Of a stretch of DNA of 64,000 nt, positions 11,011-23,338 are shown in pieces. The notes under the pieces were generated by a model that saw only the letters and a list, made by a program, of their open reading frames with translations, did no database searches and was not told where the DNA came from. Numbering within the stretch: position 1 is the first letter of the stretch; each line of letters begins with the position of its first letter. The DNA is from Takakia lepidozioides. Its lineage: Eukaryota; Streptophyta; Takakiopsida; Takakiales; Takakiaceae. The position numbers and the translations under genes were made by a program. The DNA lies in the NCBI GenBank assembly GCA_030704615.1, contig CM060733.1:66402001-66466000 (forward strand). The letters run 5' to 3'.

Positions 11011-11249
11011 AATTGTACTAGATGTTGATCTGAACTTTGACATGATGCCAATGTGACAACAGGAAAGTATCCAGAAACAGGTCACAAAGACGAGGAGAAG
11101 TTGTGGAATGGTGGGACAACCGAGGGAAAAAGGTTAATGCCTGTTAGATTATAGAGGGCAGACGCAATTCAGCATAGGAACTAGTGTGATAAGCTGAGTT
11201 GGGTGTTTCCTAGAACAAATGTAGGCTGTCATTATCAGCTGCAAGGCAA

Positions 11250-11600
11250 GGAAGTATGCATGATTTGTGCAGAAGCAGTGATAGCTGAAAGAGCAGGGAT
11301 AGAGTATGGGTCCAGATTCATCCAAGAGGGCCAGATTTCAAGCACATGATTACCTATGATTACCTGTGGATTTAGCTATAAGAAACCTGCATGGGTAGAT
11401 GGTGAACTGGAAGCCGCAGGAGTAGCGGCACAATTGATAAAATCAAGCACTGCTAATAAAGGCACCTTCTTCAACACATTTCACCCTGTTTTTCCCTCTT
11501 ATCAGAACCGGCCCTAAATTTCAATGTCTGCAAGTTAGCTGGTTGAGTGAATCTAGTTTGGAGTGACTTTGACATGATATTGCCAATGTGACAACAGGAA
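11250..11600. repeat. Direct repeat flanking the PPR remnant (right)
   Basis: Second copy of the 9640-9975 block, same orientation, with scattered substitutions. Confidence 0.75.
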
Positions 11601-12250
11601 AGTATCGAAAAACAGTTAACGGAGATGAGGGGAAGCTGTGGAATGAATACTTTTCTGACCCCAGTCAATGGGACTAGGCATGGTCTGCATCTACTATCAA
11701 TTGCCAAATGCTACAGAGCACAAGTACATTACTTGAGTGCATTGCTTCATTAGTCTCTACAAGTAATTTCTGGAACTCCATACCAGCATATGTGCTCCCC
11801 TGTGAGAAACTTGCATGCCACATGTACCTTCTCATTCATTTGTGGATGAGCTTATGCACCACGATGGACTTCATCCACATTCTGCATTTTTGTTACCTTT
11901 TTTGGTTTTCATCATCCATGCGTGAGGATGTCCATTTTCATCCATGTTTCCCTCATCTTCCACATATTCATCAAACATTCATCCATCATTCATCCATCAT
12001 CCATCCAAAATTCATCCACGAGCACACCTGCTGGGATCCATGTAATTAGGGCCACTGTACGCATTTCCACAGGTTGTGACCGCGGTAATAGGTCTTCTGT
12101 GCGACTCATGACCGTGGTTACAGGCCCCATGAGGTCCACGTCATCTTGAAGTGTGTGCAGATTCCTGTTCATACAATTTTCCGTTCACGTGAGCATGCTC
12201 ACAATCTAGCATTTCCCAACCCAAAGGACCTCTTGTGTGTGCTACTTGTG
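11601..12250. other. Intergenic with CATC-rich simple repeat
   Basis: A degenerate CATCCATCATT microsatellite occupies about 11905-12015. Nothing else is recognisable. Confidence 0.5.
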
Positions 12251-12253
12251 TTT

Positions 12254-12300
12254 TGTAGTGTGAAAAAGAAGGGCATGAATCCCTTCTGTAAAATCTAAAT
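12254..12300. mobile_element. Solo terminus of the TGTAGTG transposon family
   Basis: TGTAGTGTGAAAAAGAAGGG at 12254 followed by a CATGAATCCCTTC hairpin arm matches the start of the element at 20327 for about 40 bp. No matching right end was found nearby, so this is a fragment. Confidence 0.6.
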
Positions 12301-12640
12301 CAAGTTCGTAGTGCAAAGAAGCTTGCTGCCCCAGCCCACTACACCCTAGTGAAGACAAGTTTGCTACCATAAATCACTATCCTCAATCATGTGACTGACT
12401 AGTGGCAGTCTAGTGGTTGGACTAGTGGCTGGACTAGTGGTGGACTAGTGGTATACTAGTGTGTGGTGTGCACATGTGTTGTGTGGTTTTGGACAGCGAT
12501 ATAGTTGTGTAGCAATATGTATGCGCACGACAATATTATAGTTCCCAAAAATGGGCTGGCAAATGGCCTCCTCGTAATTACCAGACATTCTTTGCGTGAG
12601 ATTGGGCCTCAACCGGTTCCACGCATTCCTGATTGAAGTC
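12301..12640. other. Intergenic, CTAGTGG-rich
   Basis: Contains an irregular GGACTAGTGG repeat at about 12400-12460. No gene recognised. Confidence 0.45.
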
Positions 12641-13048
12641 TAAGGCCTAGACCCTGCTGGAGATGAGTTGCCCTTGCCTTGCACTATCCACCTCAGACAG
12701 GGCTGTCGGCCTTGGGCACCTGGACGATATCCCCCTCCACGTATAGTGGCATACCTCAATGTGTTTCGGTGTTGGGCAATAGCAAGGTTCTCAAAAGCCA
12801 TAGGCATGACCCTCTTGAACAACTCTGCCCGCTGGGCACATGCTTGTGTCCACACATCCGGATCATCAAGGTTGAGGACTACTGCAGCCTCCCTGTGAAT
12901 AGACGTAGGCAAATCTGGCTCTCGGCCAAAAAGAAGGAAATATGGTGAGAAGGAGGCAAGTGATGCTTGCTTGCTAAACCTGTAGCCCATGGCTAACCAA
13001 GGTACCTGAAGATCCCAATCTCCTAGGTGTCCCTTTTGCAAGCCATAC
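12640..13048 (-). pseudogene. Ty3/gypsy-like integrase fragment (family distinct from G1-G3)
   Basis: Reverse-strand frame with WLAMGYRFSKQASLASFSPY followed by FLLFGREPDLP, a Leu/Asp-rich helix and AQHRNTLRYATIRGGGYRP. This is the pattern of the end of the retroelement integrase core and the start of its C-terminal region (Y.......SPF.L.YGR..). It is cut at 13048, where gypsy G1 begins on the other strand. No zinc finger or DDE aspartates are present, so it is a fragment. Confidence 0.7.
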
Positions 13049-14076
13049 TTGAGAGGGCTGAATGTTTCTTGAATGTCCCTAAGGGTGAAAGACAAGGCCG
13101 TACGGAGCTGAACCACAAGAAGACCCGGCGGGAAGGTGACTCCTTCCGACCGGAAAAGAAGTGGGATAGGCCACGTGGCGACAATGGCACGTGGAAATCG
13201 AAGGGAGGGCCTTCACAAGTCAAGGCGGCACCCGGTGCTTCGAAAGGAAAAGCGGGTGGAGCAGCCTATGGCGGACAGAAGGCGACCTTTGATGGAGTGT
13301 GTTTCAATTGCGGGGAGCACGGGCACATGGCCAAGAAGTGCACGAAGCCCCGGCAATTGAACATGACTCGGGCGACCACAGAGCTGTCGGAAGATACCAT
13401 CAGTCGCTTGGTGGAAGCGGTGGTCGCCAGGACTTGCAAGGTAGGCAAATTTTCTTGTGAGTTGTATCAGGAAACTGGCGTCTTACGTAAAGGGAGTCAG
13501 TTATTGTTCGTGGATGGGATAATATCCGGAACTAACGTGTCGTTGTTGGTGGACACAGGAGCGTCACACTCCTTCATGACACCGGCAACGGCACAAAAGC
13601 TGGGACTCCCGACAAGTGACGTGGGGGCCTCTATTGAGGTGCGTTCTGCCAAAGGAGAACCGCAATTGGCGACAAGGTTGGCGTTTGATGTTCCTCTTCA
13701 ACTAGGGAGTTGGGAGGGACGTGAGAACTTCACCATCTGCGAGATCAATGGAGTGGATCTCATTTTGGGGATGACCTTTTTGAGCAAATCCGGAGCGGTC
13801 ATAGATGGCCGCAAGAGAGTAGTCACGCTGCCATGTGGGAATGGTGGCAAGGTCTTACGAGTGTCGGAAACGCCCAAACCCGTGGGAGGGAGAATAAACC
13901 TTCTGTCAGCAAGGGAGTGGGCCGTGGAGGAGGCACACGAGCCCCAATTTTTGCTCTACATTAGAGAAGTGAAGGGAGAAGGCGATGGGGAGCCGAGCCC
14001 AGATTGGATCAAGGGGATTTTGGAGAAATACCAGGATAAGATGTCGGAGGATTTACCAGGCGGCTTGCCACCGTGA
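13049..14076 (+). pseudogene. G1 gag C-terminus, zinc knuckle and aspartic protease
   Basis: Contains the end of gag, a CCHC knuckle CFNCGEHGHMAKKC, then the retropepsin motif LLVDTGASHSF and a later ILGMTFL flap/partner motif. The frame ends at TGA 14074-14076, directly before reverse transcriptase, where an arginine codon CGA is inferred from G3 (CAA) and G2 (TGA). Gag packages RNA and the protease matures the polyprotein in the virus-like particle (family knowledge). Confidence 0.85.
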
Positions 14077-14100
14077 AGAGGAGTTGACCACAAGATTGAG

Positions 14101-15990
14101 GTGATACCGGGATCGGAACCGCCTGCCAAGGCGCCCTACTGGTTGAGCCATAGAGAGTTGGTCGAGCTGAAGACTCAGCTCAAAGATCTAATGTCAAAGG
14201 GGTACATCCGGCCGAGTAAGTCACCTTACGGAGCCCCGGTGCTATTCGCAGACAAGAAGGATGGGACGCTGCGGATGTGTGTCGATTACAGGGCTTTGAA
14301 TAAGGTGACTATAAAAAACCGGTACCCTTTGCCAAGGATCGACGACCTTTTCGATCGGTTGGCAGGAGCGAAGTATTTCAGCCGGATCGATCTGCGCTCC
14401 GGCTATCATCAAATTCAAGTCGCGGAAGGAGATGAGGAGAAGACCGCGTGCAGGACAAGGTATGGTTCATATGAGTTCTTGGTGATGCCTTTTGGACTCA
14501 CCAACGCTCCCGCGACCTTTAGCACGCTGATGAACAGCCTTTTCCAGGAGTGGTTGGATGACTTTGTGATCGTGTACATCGACGACATCTTGGTGTATTC
14601 GAAAACAAAGGAGGAGCACCTGGAGCACCTCAAAAGGGTGTTCCAGAAATTGCGGGAAGGGAAGCTGCATGCCAAAGCTTCAAAGTGCGAATTCGGGGTC
14701 ACAAAAGTGGAGTTCCTGGGGCATGTGATTAAACAGGATGGGATCAGAATAGATGACAGAAAGGTGAGGGCAACCTTGGACTGGGAACCTCTGACTTCGG
14801 TCCCGGGAGTGCGATCCTTCCTAGGACTCGCCTCCTATTACCGGAAGTATGTGAGAAATTTTGCCAAGATCGCGGGGCCGCTGTCAGACCTTCTGTGTAA
14901 ATCCAAAGTCTGGGCATGGAACACCTTTTGTGGCCAAGCTTTTGCTGAATTGAAGCAGCGGATGGCGGAAGCTCCAGTCTTGAAAATCCCGGAGTTCGAT
15001 CGTCCGTTCGAGATTCATACAGATGCGTCGGACTTCGCGATTGGGGGTGTACTGATGCAAGATGGACGTCCAGTGGCTTACAAAAGTAAGAAATTGAATG
15101 AAGTGGAGCGACGGTGGCCGACGCACGAGATAGAGATGAAGGCAGTGGTGCACTGTCTTGAGCTTTGGCGCCACTATGTTGGCTCCAACCCAGTGAAGGT
15201 GTTCACGGACAATGTCACGGTGAAGTATTTTGCCACACAGCCCAAGTTGTCCCCAAAACAACTTAGGTGGCAAGATACTTTGGCGGTGTTCGACGTGGAT
15301 ATCCAATACAAACCGGGACGGGACAACGTGGTGGCCGATGCTTTAAGTAGAAAGCAGCAGCTCATGTTGGTGTACAGGGGCGAGACGGCGCTCCAAAGGA
15401 AGATCCGGAAGGCTTGCCGGAAGGATGAGCTGGCGAAGTCCGTGATGCAGGACTTGAGGATGGGGGTTAAATCGCAGTTCCACTTGCAAAATGGACTGCT
15501 CCGGTATAAGCAAAAGCGTCTCTATGTGCCGAAGGGAGGGATCAGAGATAGCCTCTTGAGAGAATGCCATGATAGCCCGCTTGCGGGCCACGGCGGAGCC
15601 AAGCGCACTGCGACACTCTTGAAGAAAGATTATTTCTGGCCCAAACTGGGGGAGGAGGCAGAGGAGTATGTCAAGACATGCACCACATGCCAACAAAACC
15701 AGAGCGAGTACAAAAAGCAAGCGGGGCTGTTACAACCCTTGCCGATTCCAGAGGGGACTTGGGAAAGCGTCTCGATGGATTTCATGACTTCTATGCCGCT
15801 ATCAAAAGGATTCGATGCAATCATGGTGGTGGTGGATAGGTTCAATAAAATGGGCCATTTCATCCCCACCAAGGAGACGGCAACGACACAGGAAACAGGG
15901 CGACTTTACTTCGCCCACGTCTTAAAGCATCATGGAGTCCCGAAGGATATTGTCTCGGACCGCGATCCAAAGTTTACGAGTAAATTTTGA
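14101..15990 (+). pseudogene. G1 reverse transcriptase, RNase H and integrase (N-terminal part)
   Basis: RT motifs in order: [34 protein letters not shown] and the catalytic YIDD near residue 160. RNase H is marked by [13 protein letters not shown]. Integrase follows with an HHCC finger (HDSPLAGH...CTTCQQ) and the first catalytic aspartates ([18 protein letters not shown]). The frame stops at TGA 15988-15990, where TGG (Trp) is expected from family alignments. The next base onward continues the integrase in the same frame. Confidence 0.88.
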
Positions 15991-16008
15991 AGGGCACTTT
16001 GGAAGAAG

Positions 16009-16827
16009 ATGGGGACGAGGCTGAAGATGAGCACCGCCTTCCGACCTACGACCGACGGCCAAACGGAAAGAGTGAATTCCGTAGTGAAACAGATCTTGCG
16101 GAATTACGTGTCGGCAGACCAAACAGACTGGGTGGAACACTTAGACGCGACAGAGTTATGTTATAATAACACAGAACACTCTGCAACGGGAGTTTCCCCT
16201 TTCGTATTGGTCTATGGAAAAGCACCTCTGGTGTCGACAAGTTGGGCCGCCCAGGACGTTGAGGAACCGACAATAGCGGCGGTACTAGAAGAATGCAAGC
16301 GTTTGTTGAAGCTCGCAAAGTACAACATTGCCAAAGCTAGGAAACGGTATGAAAGGCAGGCGAATCGGAAGCGGAGGGAAGTGAAGTTTGAGGCAGGCAC
16401 GGAGGTTTGGTTGAACATCAAGAATTTCCGACTACCTCCGGAAGTGAGTCCAAAGTTTGTACCTCCGTATGCGGGACCCTTTTGCATCCGGAAGGTTATG
16501 AATGAGGATGTGTATGAATTGGAGCTGCCGGCAAACAGCAAGGTGCATCCAATATTCCACGTCTCCCTTTTGAAGCCTTACTTCAAAGATGAAGCGCGTC
16601 CGAATCGGCATCAAGTGTTGCGTCCGCCACCTGTGCTGTTGGATCATGAAAATGAACCTGAGTACGAGGTGGAGGCAGTACTTAAGTCGAGAGAAACGGA
16701 GTATCTCGTCAAATGGAAGGGCTATCATCATGTGGAGGCATCTTGGGTGCGTGCCTCAGAAATGGGAAACGCATCCGAGGCGGTTGCAGTTTTCGAAGGG
16801 CAACCTCAAAAGTGGAAGAAGCGTTGA
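16009..16827 (+). pseudogene. G1 integrase C-terminus and chromodomain
   Basis: Starts within the core after the stop at 15988, with [15 protein letters not shown] carrying the catalytic glutamate. A GPFCIRKV/VYELELP integrase C-terminal segment and HPIFHVSLLKPY follow. The last 50 residues form a chromodomain (EYLVKWKGYHHVEASWV), which steers chromovirus integration to particular chromatin (family knowledge). Relative to G3 it lacks about four residues before the chromodomain. Confidence 0.87.
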
Positions 16828-17708
16828 TGGGGACATCAACCTTGGAGCGTGGGGGAGGAAATGCATGCTTAGCCCGGCTTAGCTAGCTTAGGAATCCGAT
16901 TGCAAAAACTTGTATTGTACAAAAATTTGTTATAAAGGAAATGGGTTCCAAATGTTGTGCGTCCTATTTTGTTTGGAATGGTGATGCATGGTGTGGTTGG
17001 CTAGTGTGTAGAATGCATGCTAGCTTACAAAAGTGGGAGAGGTAAATTAGGTTAATCGTGTGTTTGCGCAGTGCCGAAATCGGGTGACTCCCATCCAAGG
17101 GGCAAGGAAACTTGCGCCTTCTTTAGGAGTTCACGTGCTAGTGCGCACCTGGCACGTGCGCATACTATAACTGCGCTACCGAGGGGGTTGCTTTGTAGTG
17201 CGGGCTAACGCGGAAGCTACGTGCTTCCGTTCATGTACTATAATCGTGTAGCCTCGGGACGAAGTCGTAGTGCGGCTTCGGCGTGTTCCCGTACCTCAGG
17301 CCAACATTCCAAGGCGGACCCAATTGTAGTGATTGGGGCGCGCGGTTGGTTCAAGGTTATCTTCCTAGTCAAAGAGGGTTCGAGGTGAACCCTTGCTCAA
17401 GGTGATGCCAAAAGCGGCATCATGAGCGGTCGCAAGCAATGTTGTTGCAGATCGTTCCTTGGCCTTGAAGTAGGCCAAGAAGAGTGCACTTGGAGGAGCT
17501 TGAGAGGCTCCACCCTTGGCCGGGACTTGGAGGAAGTCGGCCGAACTAGCTAGTGGAGAGTAGAGTCAGGTGTGGGGTTTGGTTCTTTGCCATGGGACGC
17601 CATGGTACGGAAACAAACTCCTTGATGTGGGACGCCACAACTTGGATGTTCGTTTCCACAAAATGGACAAGCCGATGAGGACATCGACTCCCTGTTGGTG
17701 GGGGTGTG
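16828..17708 (+). other. G1 3' untranslated region
   Basis: Non-coding segment between pol and the 3' LTR, about 880 bp, also present in G2 (49.39-50.27 kb). No clear polypurine tract; the LTR is preceded by TTGGTGGGGGTG. Confidence 0.7.
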
Positions 17709-18425
17709 TGTCGCGGCCCTTTGCCTTGAGGGCAGGGGGTCGGGACACAAGAGGGGCTGCTCCTGTGGTGGGGGCAGTGGCAGCGATAGGTATGGGGGGC
17801 TGAAGCACCCTTGAGTGCCCAAGGCACTCAAGGAGGCGGAGGCGCTCACTAGGTGGAGCCCCGCACACCGGGTGCGGTGGGGTGGCTCCACAAGGGGTGG
17901 TGGTAGCTTAGCGGGGGTGGCATAGGACTCACCCTGGGGCGGAGACCTCGTGGTGGGAGTCGTGGGGAGTCTTGGGACTCATCACGGTCCATAGGGGCCG
18001 TGGTGGGTGGGCCAAGACTCACCGCGACTCATCACCGGGAATCGAGGGTGTTCGTGGTGGTTCGCCATAAAATGGCATGGTTGTTTGTGAAACCCCCGCG
18101 GACAGCTACAGAAGTATATATAGGGAGTAGTAACCCCAAGAACGGTGCAAGCCCGTTGGTGACCAAAAACTAGTGAGTAAGCGAGCGAGCCGGAAAGCGA
18201 CCAAAGAGTGGGGAGCTGTTCCGGACTGCCAACTACCAAAGGGAATTCCGCTGGTTCCAAATTGTTGGAGGGTTCTTTGGGAGATCAAAGGGGGACCGTT
18301 ATGCCCCGGTGAGCAGCCAGAGCTCCAAGTTGGCCCGGCGGCCAGGTTGGGAGTTAGGCGCGCGCATCAAGCGAGTAACCTTTGACTTGAGGGGGGGGGA
18401 GTTTACCGAAGTGAGGTGCGCGACA
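17709..18425 (+). repeat. G1 3' LTR
   Basis: 717-bp LTR beginning TGTCGCG and ending CGCGACA (inverted ends). It contains a TATATATAGGG box near 18115, a likely promoter. It matches the 5' LTR of G2 and of G3. Confidence 0.9.
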
Positions 18426-19232
18426 CATTTTCTCATCCTTGAGGACCTCCTCAACCCAAGAAGAATCCCCAACCTCATCCATCACAGCCGCCTTGGTTGC
18501 CCACTCCCTCTGAACCTCGGGCACCTCTCACGTGTGCCATGGATGTGTGCACCCTGTGGTCCTCACCTACTCGCCCCCACTCATTGCCTGTACCGTCTTA
18601 GTAGGAAAAAGAGACGTCAAAGGAAGTGTACTCCGCACTCTGCGTTGCTCAGCCATAGCCAAGCTTATAATCCAGGTCAAGCAATTGGATCCATTACTTG
18701 CCCCAACACCTGACGGCATGAGCTCAGAAAGAGACGGCACCGCCGTGGTCCCAGTGGAAAAATCCATAGCCCGCTCGCGCTCATCGGCATTAGGCGCCAC
18801 TACATGTTGCAACTGAGCATCCCACAGGAGGAAAGGTCCATATCCCGGAAAGCATGCAATCCTGGGAAGCTAACCAGTGTAGGTAGTGTTGCTCGTGGCT
18901 GATCACTTGGTGACCACTGCCAAAGGGGAACGGTCATCGTGTCTCAAACACTGAGATTGTCTCCTTGTGTCCAAGATACTATCCACTGTGAGGTGTGCTG
19001 GGGCGCTGCAACCCCATAAATGCACGCTGAGCAGTGCAGGTGGCATCAAGTTCGTCCACCATAGCCGTGGGGGATGAGCCCGTGACCCCACTGTAGCGAC
19101 ATCCAGCAACACTGCTGACCCAAGCCACGACCGGACTTGATGCACACTAGGCATCACCCTGGCCCGAGAATCACCCATCAGTGGCACATTCTCGAAGATG
19201 TATGTTGGAGATACAGCTTGATGAAGCCGTAA
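18426..19232. other. Unannotated flank of G1
   Basis: No gene recognised. A reverse-strand frame of 81 codons at 18567-18812 has no known motif. Confidence 0.35.
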
Positions 19233-19955
19233 GTGGCGCAACACCCGCACCATCTCCCAAAACAGACTGGGCAGTTGAAGATCAATCCCACCCCAGCAGT
19301 AGATGTGGTAATGGGCTGCCCAAGCTTTTATATTGGCAGCTACTTGTACAAGATGTTAGTCACAATGTGGGCAAGCTGGCAGCGATATGAAAGCATTGAC
19401 AAGGATACGCACTGGGAATTACCCAAATTCCAGCCACCAAAGAGAGTCTCGGGCACCTCAATATATGTAAACAGACCACTATATGCTGAAGCATGGCGCC
19501 AGGCGAAGGAGCACTTCTCACCGTTGGTACTGGATAGAGACCACCCCTTCACGGAGACAGGGATGAAAACACTTAACTAGTTAATGGGCAGCAGGGCAAC
19601 CAAAGACATTGTGCCTTGGACCAAGGAGGAGTTGCTCACTTACCGCAAGATTCTCTCCATCGAGATAGACATGGTACGCAACGAAGGGAAATCAGTACAT
19701 TTGGATGACGAGAGCTGGCCCATACATGAGCCAAGGGAGGCACCAGACAGTGATGGCAATAGGAACAAGAAGCTGCCACCAAGACCATCACCAACATGGG
19801 AGGCACTTCTCAACCAGCAGACGGGCCAGCAGACAGGCTACCACCACCCTACATTCCCCCAAAGAGACACAACAAACACCGAAACTAACGAAATTGTGCG
19901 GACACAATCTCAAAAGAGGCGGGGGGGGGGGGGGGGGATAAATGATAACGGCTAA
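19233..19955 (+). pseudogene. Unidentified open frame with one internal stop
   Basis: About 240 codons in one frame broken by a single TAG at 19578-19580. The product is rich in Trp, Tyr and Pro (SYLYKMLVTMW, WELPKFQPPKRV, WTKEELLTYRK) and ends in a Pro/Thr/Gln-rich tail and the poly-G run. Amino-acid composition looks coding, but I recognise no family. It may be a retroelement gag or a gene fragment. Confidence 0.35.
19921..19937 (+). repeat. Poly-G run (17 nt)
   Basis: Uninterrupted G run, potentially G-quadruplex forming and prone to length errors in assembly. Confidence 0.9.
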
Positions 19956-20326
19956 GTGTCAGTGCCACGAGGGCAGGGCAGCTGAAGCCACAATTGTCAC
20001 TACAAGGAATCGTTGATTTAACGACTAGAGAAACGACTGCAAAATGAGTTGTTGCAGATAAAAAACAACTGGGCAACTCGGAGTGCCAACAGACTCTTCG
20101 GACAGCCCAGTCATTTCATTCATGACATGGTCGGAGTGTCAGTTGTTCCGCCGACTGCGGCTCGATTTTTGTAGGGGGGCCACGTGGCAGCGTCGTGCGC
20201 GGCGTTGATTGAATCTTGGACCTTGACCAAGTGGACTTTTGATCCGGGGGGGTGCAAGTGAGGAAATAGGAGTGAGGAACAGGAGTGTGGAGAAAAGCCG
20301 AAGTAGAGAGATCGGGGAAGTGCATG

Positions 20327-22519
20327 TGTAGTGTGAAAAGAAGGGGCATAAATCCCCTTCTGTGTGATTCCGACTGTACTTCATTCCTAGTAAAAAAAAA
20401 GAAAAAAAGAAAAAAAAGGACAACCTAGTGATCTACCAGCGGCACACGGTTGTGGGTTTCCCTCATTTTGTTCATGATCAGAGTTCATAAATCCTCATCC
20501 ACGCCGCAGCGGAAGAGAAAACATGGATGGGGAATTGAGTCCTCCTTGTTCATGATTTACACAGTCTTGCTACATTTTGTAGCACCAACGGTGCTGCCGT
20601 GATATTTTTAGTGATGCAACCAGCCCTATGACGGAGCTAAATGCGACCCATGTGGGCATCTCCCTTGAGCAGCACACATTCAAAAACCCCTGTTTGTGAT
20701 GAGATCACTGATGAGAGAAAGGCAGCTCAGATCTGCCATGAACTACAGGCCTAGTGGTTCTCTACAGATGTCATGGTTTTTCCTCTTATCTCCCAGTTGA
20801 CCATCCCTCATTACCCCTTTTACTGGGCAGCTCTCTCCCTTCCCAAACCTTTTCTCTCTCCTTCCTGGTGTAAAGGTTCCTCATTTTCTTCCAACAACCG
20901 CCTATCTACAATGCAATGCAAGACACATTCAGCCACGCATCCAGTGCATCCAACCTTGGAATCAACCTTGGTCACACAAGACATGATCAGCTCTTTCATT
21001 AGTCTTTCTCTCCCCCAATTACAGACCCTTCACACTGCTTGCCCCCAAGGGAAACCCAGTTTTGCCCGACAGTTCCCAACCCTTTTACAGGTCTACAGCT
21101 AAACACCCCAACAGCTCTCTTTTGCCCTTTCAGATGTGAACCTTATCTGTTCAAATGCTGAACCACTCTGAAGCAGTTCTAGACTCCACATCAGTGTCAG
21201 TTTGTAGCCCCATCCACATCATCCTCTCTCTGATTTCGAGGAGGTTACAGCTAACCCTCACTAATGCCCTCATCAACTATGCTAGATTTGCACTATATCT
21301 AATCATCAAATCCCAAGGCAGCATTGTGTGCAGACTCATGACACTGAAGCCAAATGAGCAGAAAGGACAAAACAAACAGCACTCATTTTGTCACTGTGGT
21401 GAACTACATCTGTCCTCACTCAACTCTCCTACAGATAATGTGCATCAGATCCATCCATCTCCACCCCATCCTGGTTTGAAGTCCAGAGTCCCCATTCCAT
21501 TTCTCAAAGTCTTTTTCCCATCCTCATCATGCTCTCAGTTTTGAGAGTCTCTACCAAAATTTCACAACAACGATTCCTAAGTGCCAAAAAGAAGAAGTGA
21601 ATCTACGAACTTATCTGTCTTATACTCTAGTGAAGCGGTGGGTTTGCCTGCCCAAAATGGCACCTCACCATCTCCGTCAGCAGCTACCTTAACTCCTCTT
21701 GTCATCTTGATTCCAGCGTTCATTAAGTCATGACGGCTCTGCTTCAGCCTATGGCAACATCCCTGTAGCTTGCCAACTAACTACCCTATCTTACTATATG
21801 AGCAATTTTACCCTAAGATCTGATATGATCCTATAACAAGAAGACAGTGATCATCTGAAAGTTTTAATTATAGATAACCTAAGTTACCATCCACACAAGC
21901 CAGCCTCTCATTTGCTTTGTCAGCTGCTCTATCTCTCCATTGATTGTGCCACAACTCCACTTGCCGGTTCTCTGGCAGCTGGCTGCTTCCCTTGCATGCT
22001 CATCCTCCCATGACCATGTTCATCAAGGCTATGGCGGCACAGGTGTTGCACCGCTCTCCCTGTAAGCTTATCCTCCAGAAACTGATCATTACCAAGAAGA
22101 AGGCGGCACCGCTTCCCCTGCTGCACAGATTACCAAGTTGTGCCCTTTAACGCTTCTCTTAATGCAAGCCAGAATGCGCCAGTGCAGATGCAATTTCCCT
22201 TGACACAATGCCCTGCCAATTCCACTGTTTGCAGCATCTGCTCAGAGCGCCCGTCATCTTCCCCTTCGTCTTCCTCGACCCGCGTTTCTAGGGTAATCAC
22301 CAGCAATGAAAGACATTCATCCTATGGATGAAAACATGCCTGGTCACGACTTAGCCACTTTCATCCTGGCAAAGTATCAGCATAGTGTGCCCATGAAACA
22401 ACCTGTAGGCAGGGATGTATTCCGCCCATCATTGGTACTAGGGCACTCCCTTTGTAGCAATGCAGAATCTTAGTGGGTAAAACAAAAATTTAATGTTACT
22501 CCCCTGCATTCACACTACA
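20327..22519. mobile_element. Non-autonomous DNA transposon, TGTAGTG termini (copy 2)
   Basis: 2193-bp element inverted relative to copy 1. It starts TGTAGTGTGAAAAGAAGGGG and ends TTCACACTACA. Interior blocks, such as the CGCGTTTCTAGG segment near 22285, match the reverse complement of 4.65-6.87 kb. Flanks CATG and TATG are an imperfect 4-bp duplication; ATG/ATG fits if one terminal base is added. No transposase gene. Confidence 0.82.
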
Positions 22520-22555
22520 TATGCAGTGTGTCTCCCTTTTTAAGTGTCAGGGTCC

Positions 22556-23338
22556 TCACTGACCACCTACTGGTGGTATGAAGGGTTTCAAATCCCACCT
22601 ACTTCTTACCCATTCCTCGTTTCCCCCATCTCTTAGCCTGCATCTGCGTGCAGCTTCCCCTGTCTTTGTGGTGCTTCCTGCATCCTTGTACCCCAAAAAG
22701 TCATAGAGTCCCTCCCATGGGGATGTCATGGAAGACTTCTTTCCAGGCCTCAGCATCATTACCTTGCTGTTTTCCATTAACTTGCAGTAGCTATGCCCTG
22801 CTCGATGCCTCCTTTCATAATCCCTTGCCTGCTGACGCTGCCCTTTCTTCACACTTTTCCGCAGCTTAGCCTTCATCTTTGTGAGGAGCTGGATTTTCTG
22901 CTGCATCATAAGTGTAACTTCTGCAACAGATCCATCAAAATTTACTGCTACTGTAAGATAGTGCAACCTGTTGCCGATCCCTTGTGCTGCCAAACTTGCA
23001 CGCATATTGCAGCACAGTTGGTTGGGATTCACCTCTTCATTTCCAGGATCTGCAAACAGCTCACTTCTTCTCTGAATTACTTCTGCTGGCAACACTGGCC
23101 TCACTTCGCTGGTTTGAACAATACTGATGTGTGGCAGGTTATTGTGACACCTGGTGCTGCAAAACCTTGTGTCCACATTTTGCTGATGGCTGCCCACCGG
23201 TGGGCTCTTGTTGCAAACACAGGTGACGCTTAAACTCCCATGGAATCCTTCCACAATATTGAAGGGTACCACCCTGGCATACATGTCAATGACGGTGTTG
23301 CTCATATTGTCATTTGGAAAAATTCCAGCTTTCCGCAC
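22556..23338 (-). pseudogene. Retroelement integrase C-terminal fragment
   Basis: 260 codons on the reverse strand. The C-terminal half reads KVMMLRPGKKSSMTSPWEG, then LRDGGNEEW and WDLKPF. This is the layout of the SH3-like C-terminal domain of retroelement integrases (G..V.L..PGK...P.W.GPY....L.D......H..LKPY). Before it, MMQQKIQLLTKMKAKLRKS matches the helical linker usually found there. The N-terminal third (Cys-rich, VCNKSPP, RFCSTRCH) is not recognised. No integrase core is present. It abuts transposon copy 2. Confidence 0.5.

Larger units (their letters stand above)
13049..18425 (+). mobile_element. Ty3/gypsy chromovirus G1, 5'-truncated
   Basis: Collinear with G2 from GAGAGGGCTGAATG onward. 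The 5' LTR, primer-binding site and most of gag are missing. It is the most complete pol of the three: zinc knuckle, protease, reverse transcriptase, RNase H, integrase and chromodomain, then an 880-bp 3' untranslated region and one LTR. Two in-frame stops, at 14074 and 15988, split pol. Because it lacks the 5' LTR it cannot be a working copy. Confidence 0.9.

Noticed and set aside
17546-17891. Reverse-strand ORFs within LTRs (also 44796-45131, 50109-50457, 59448-59857)
   Set aside because: They recur in each LTR in three frames and come from GC-rich LTR sequence.
19233-19955. Retrotransposon gag assignment
   Set aside because: No zinc knuckle or recognisable capsid motif; left as unidentified.
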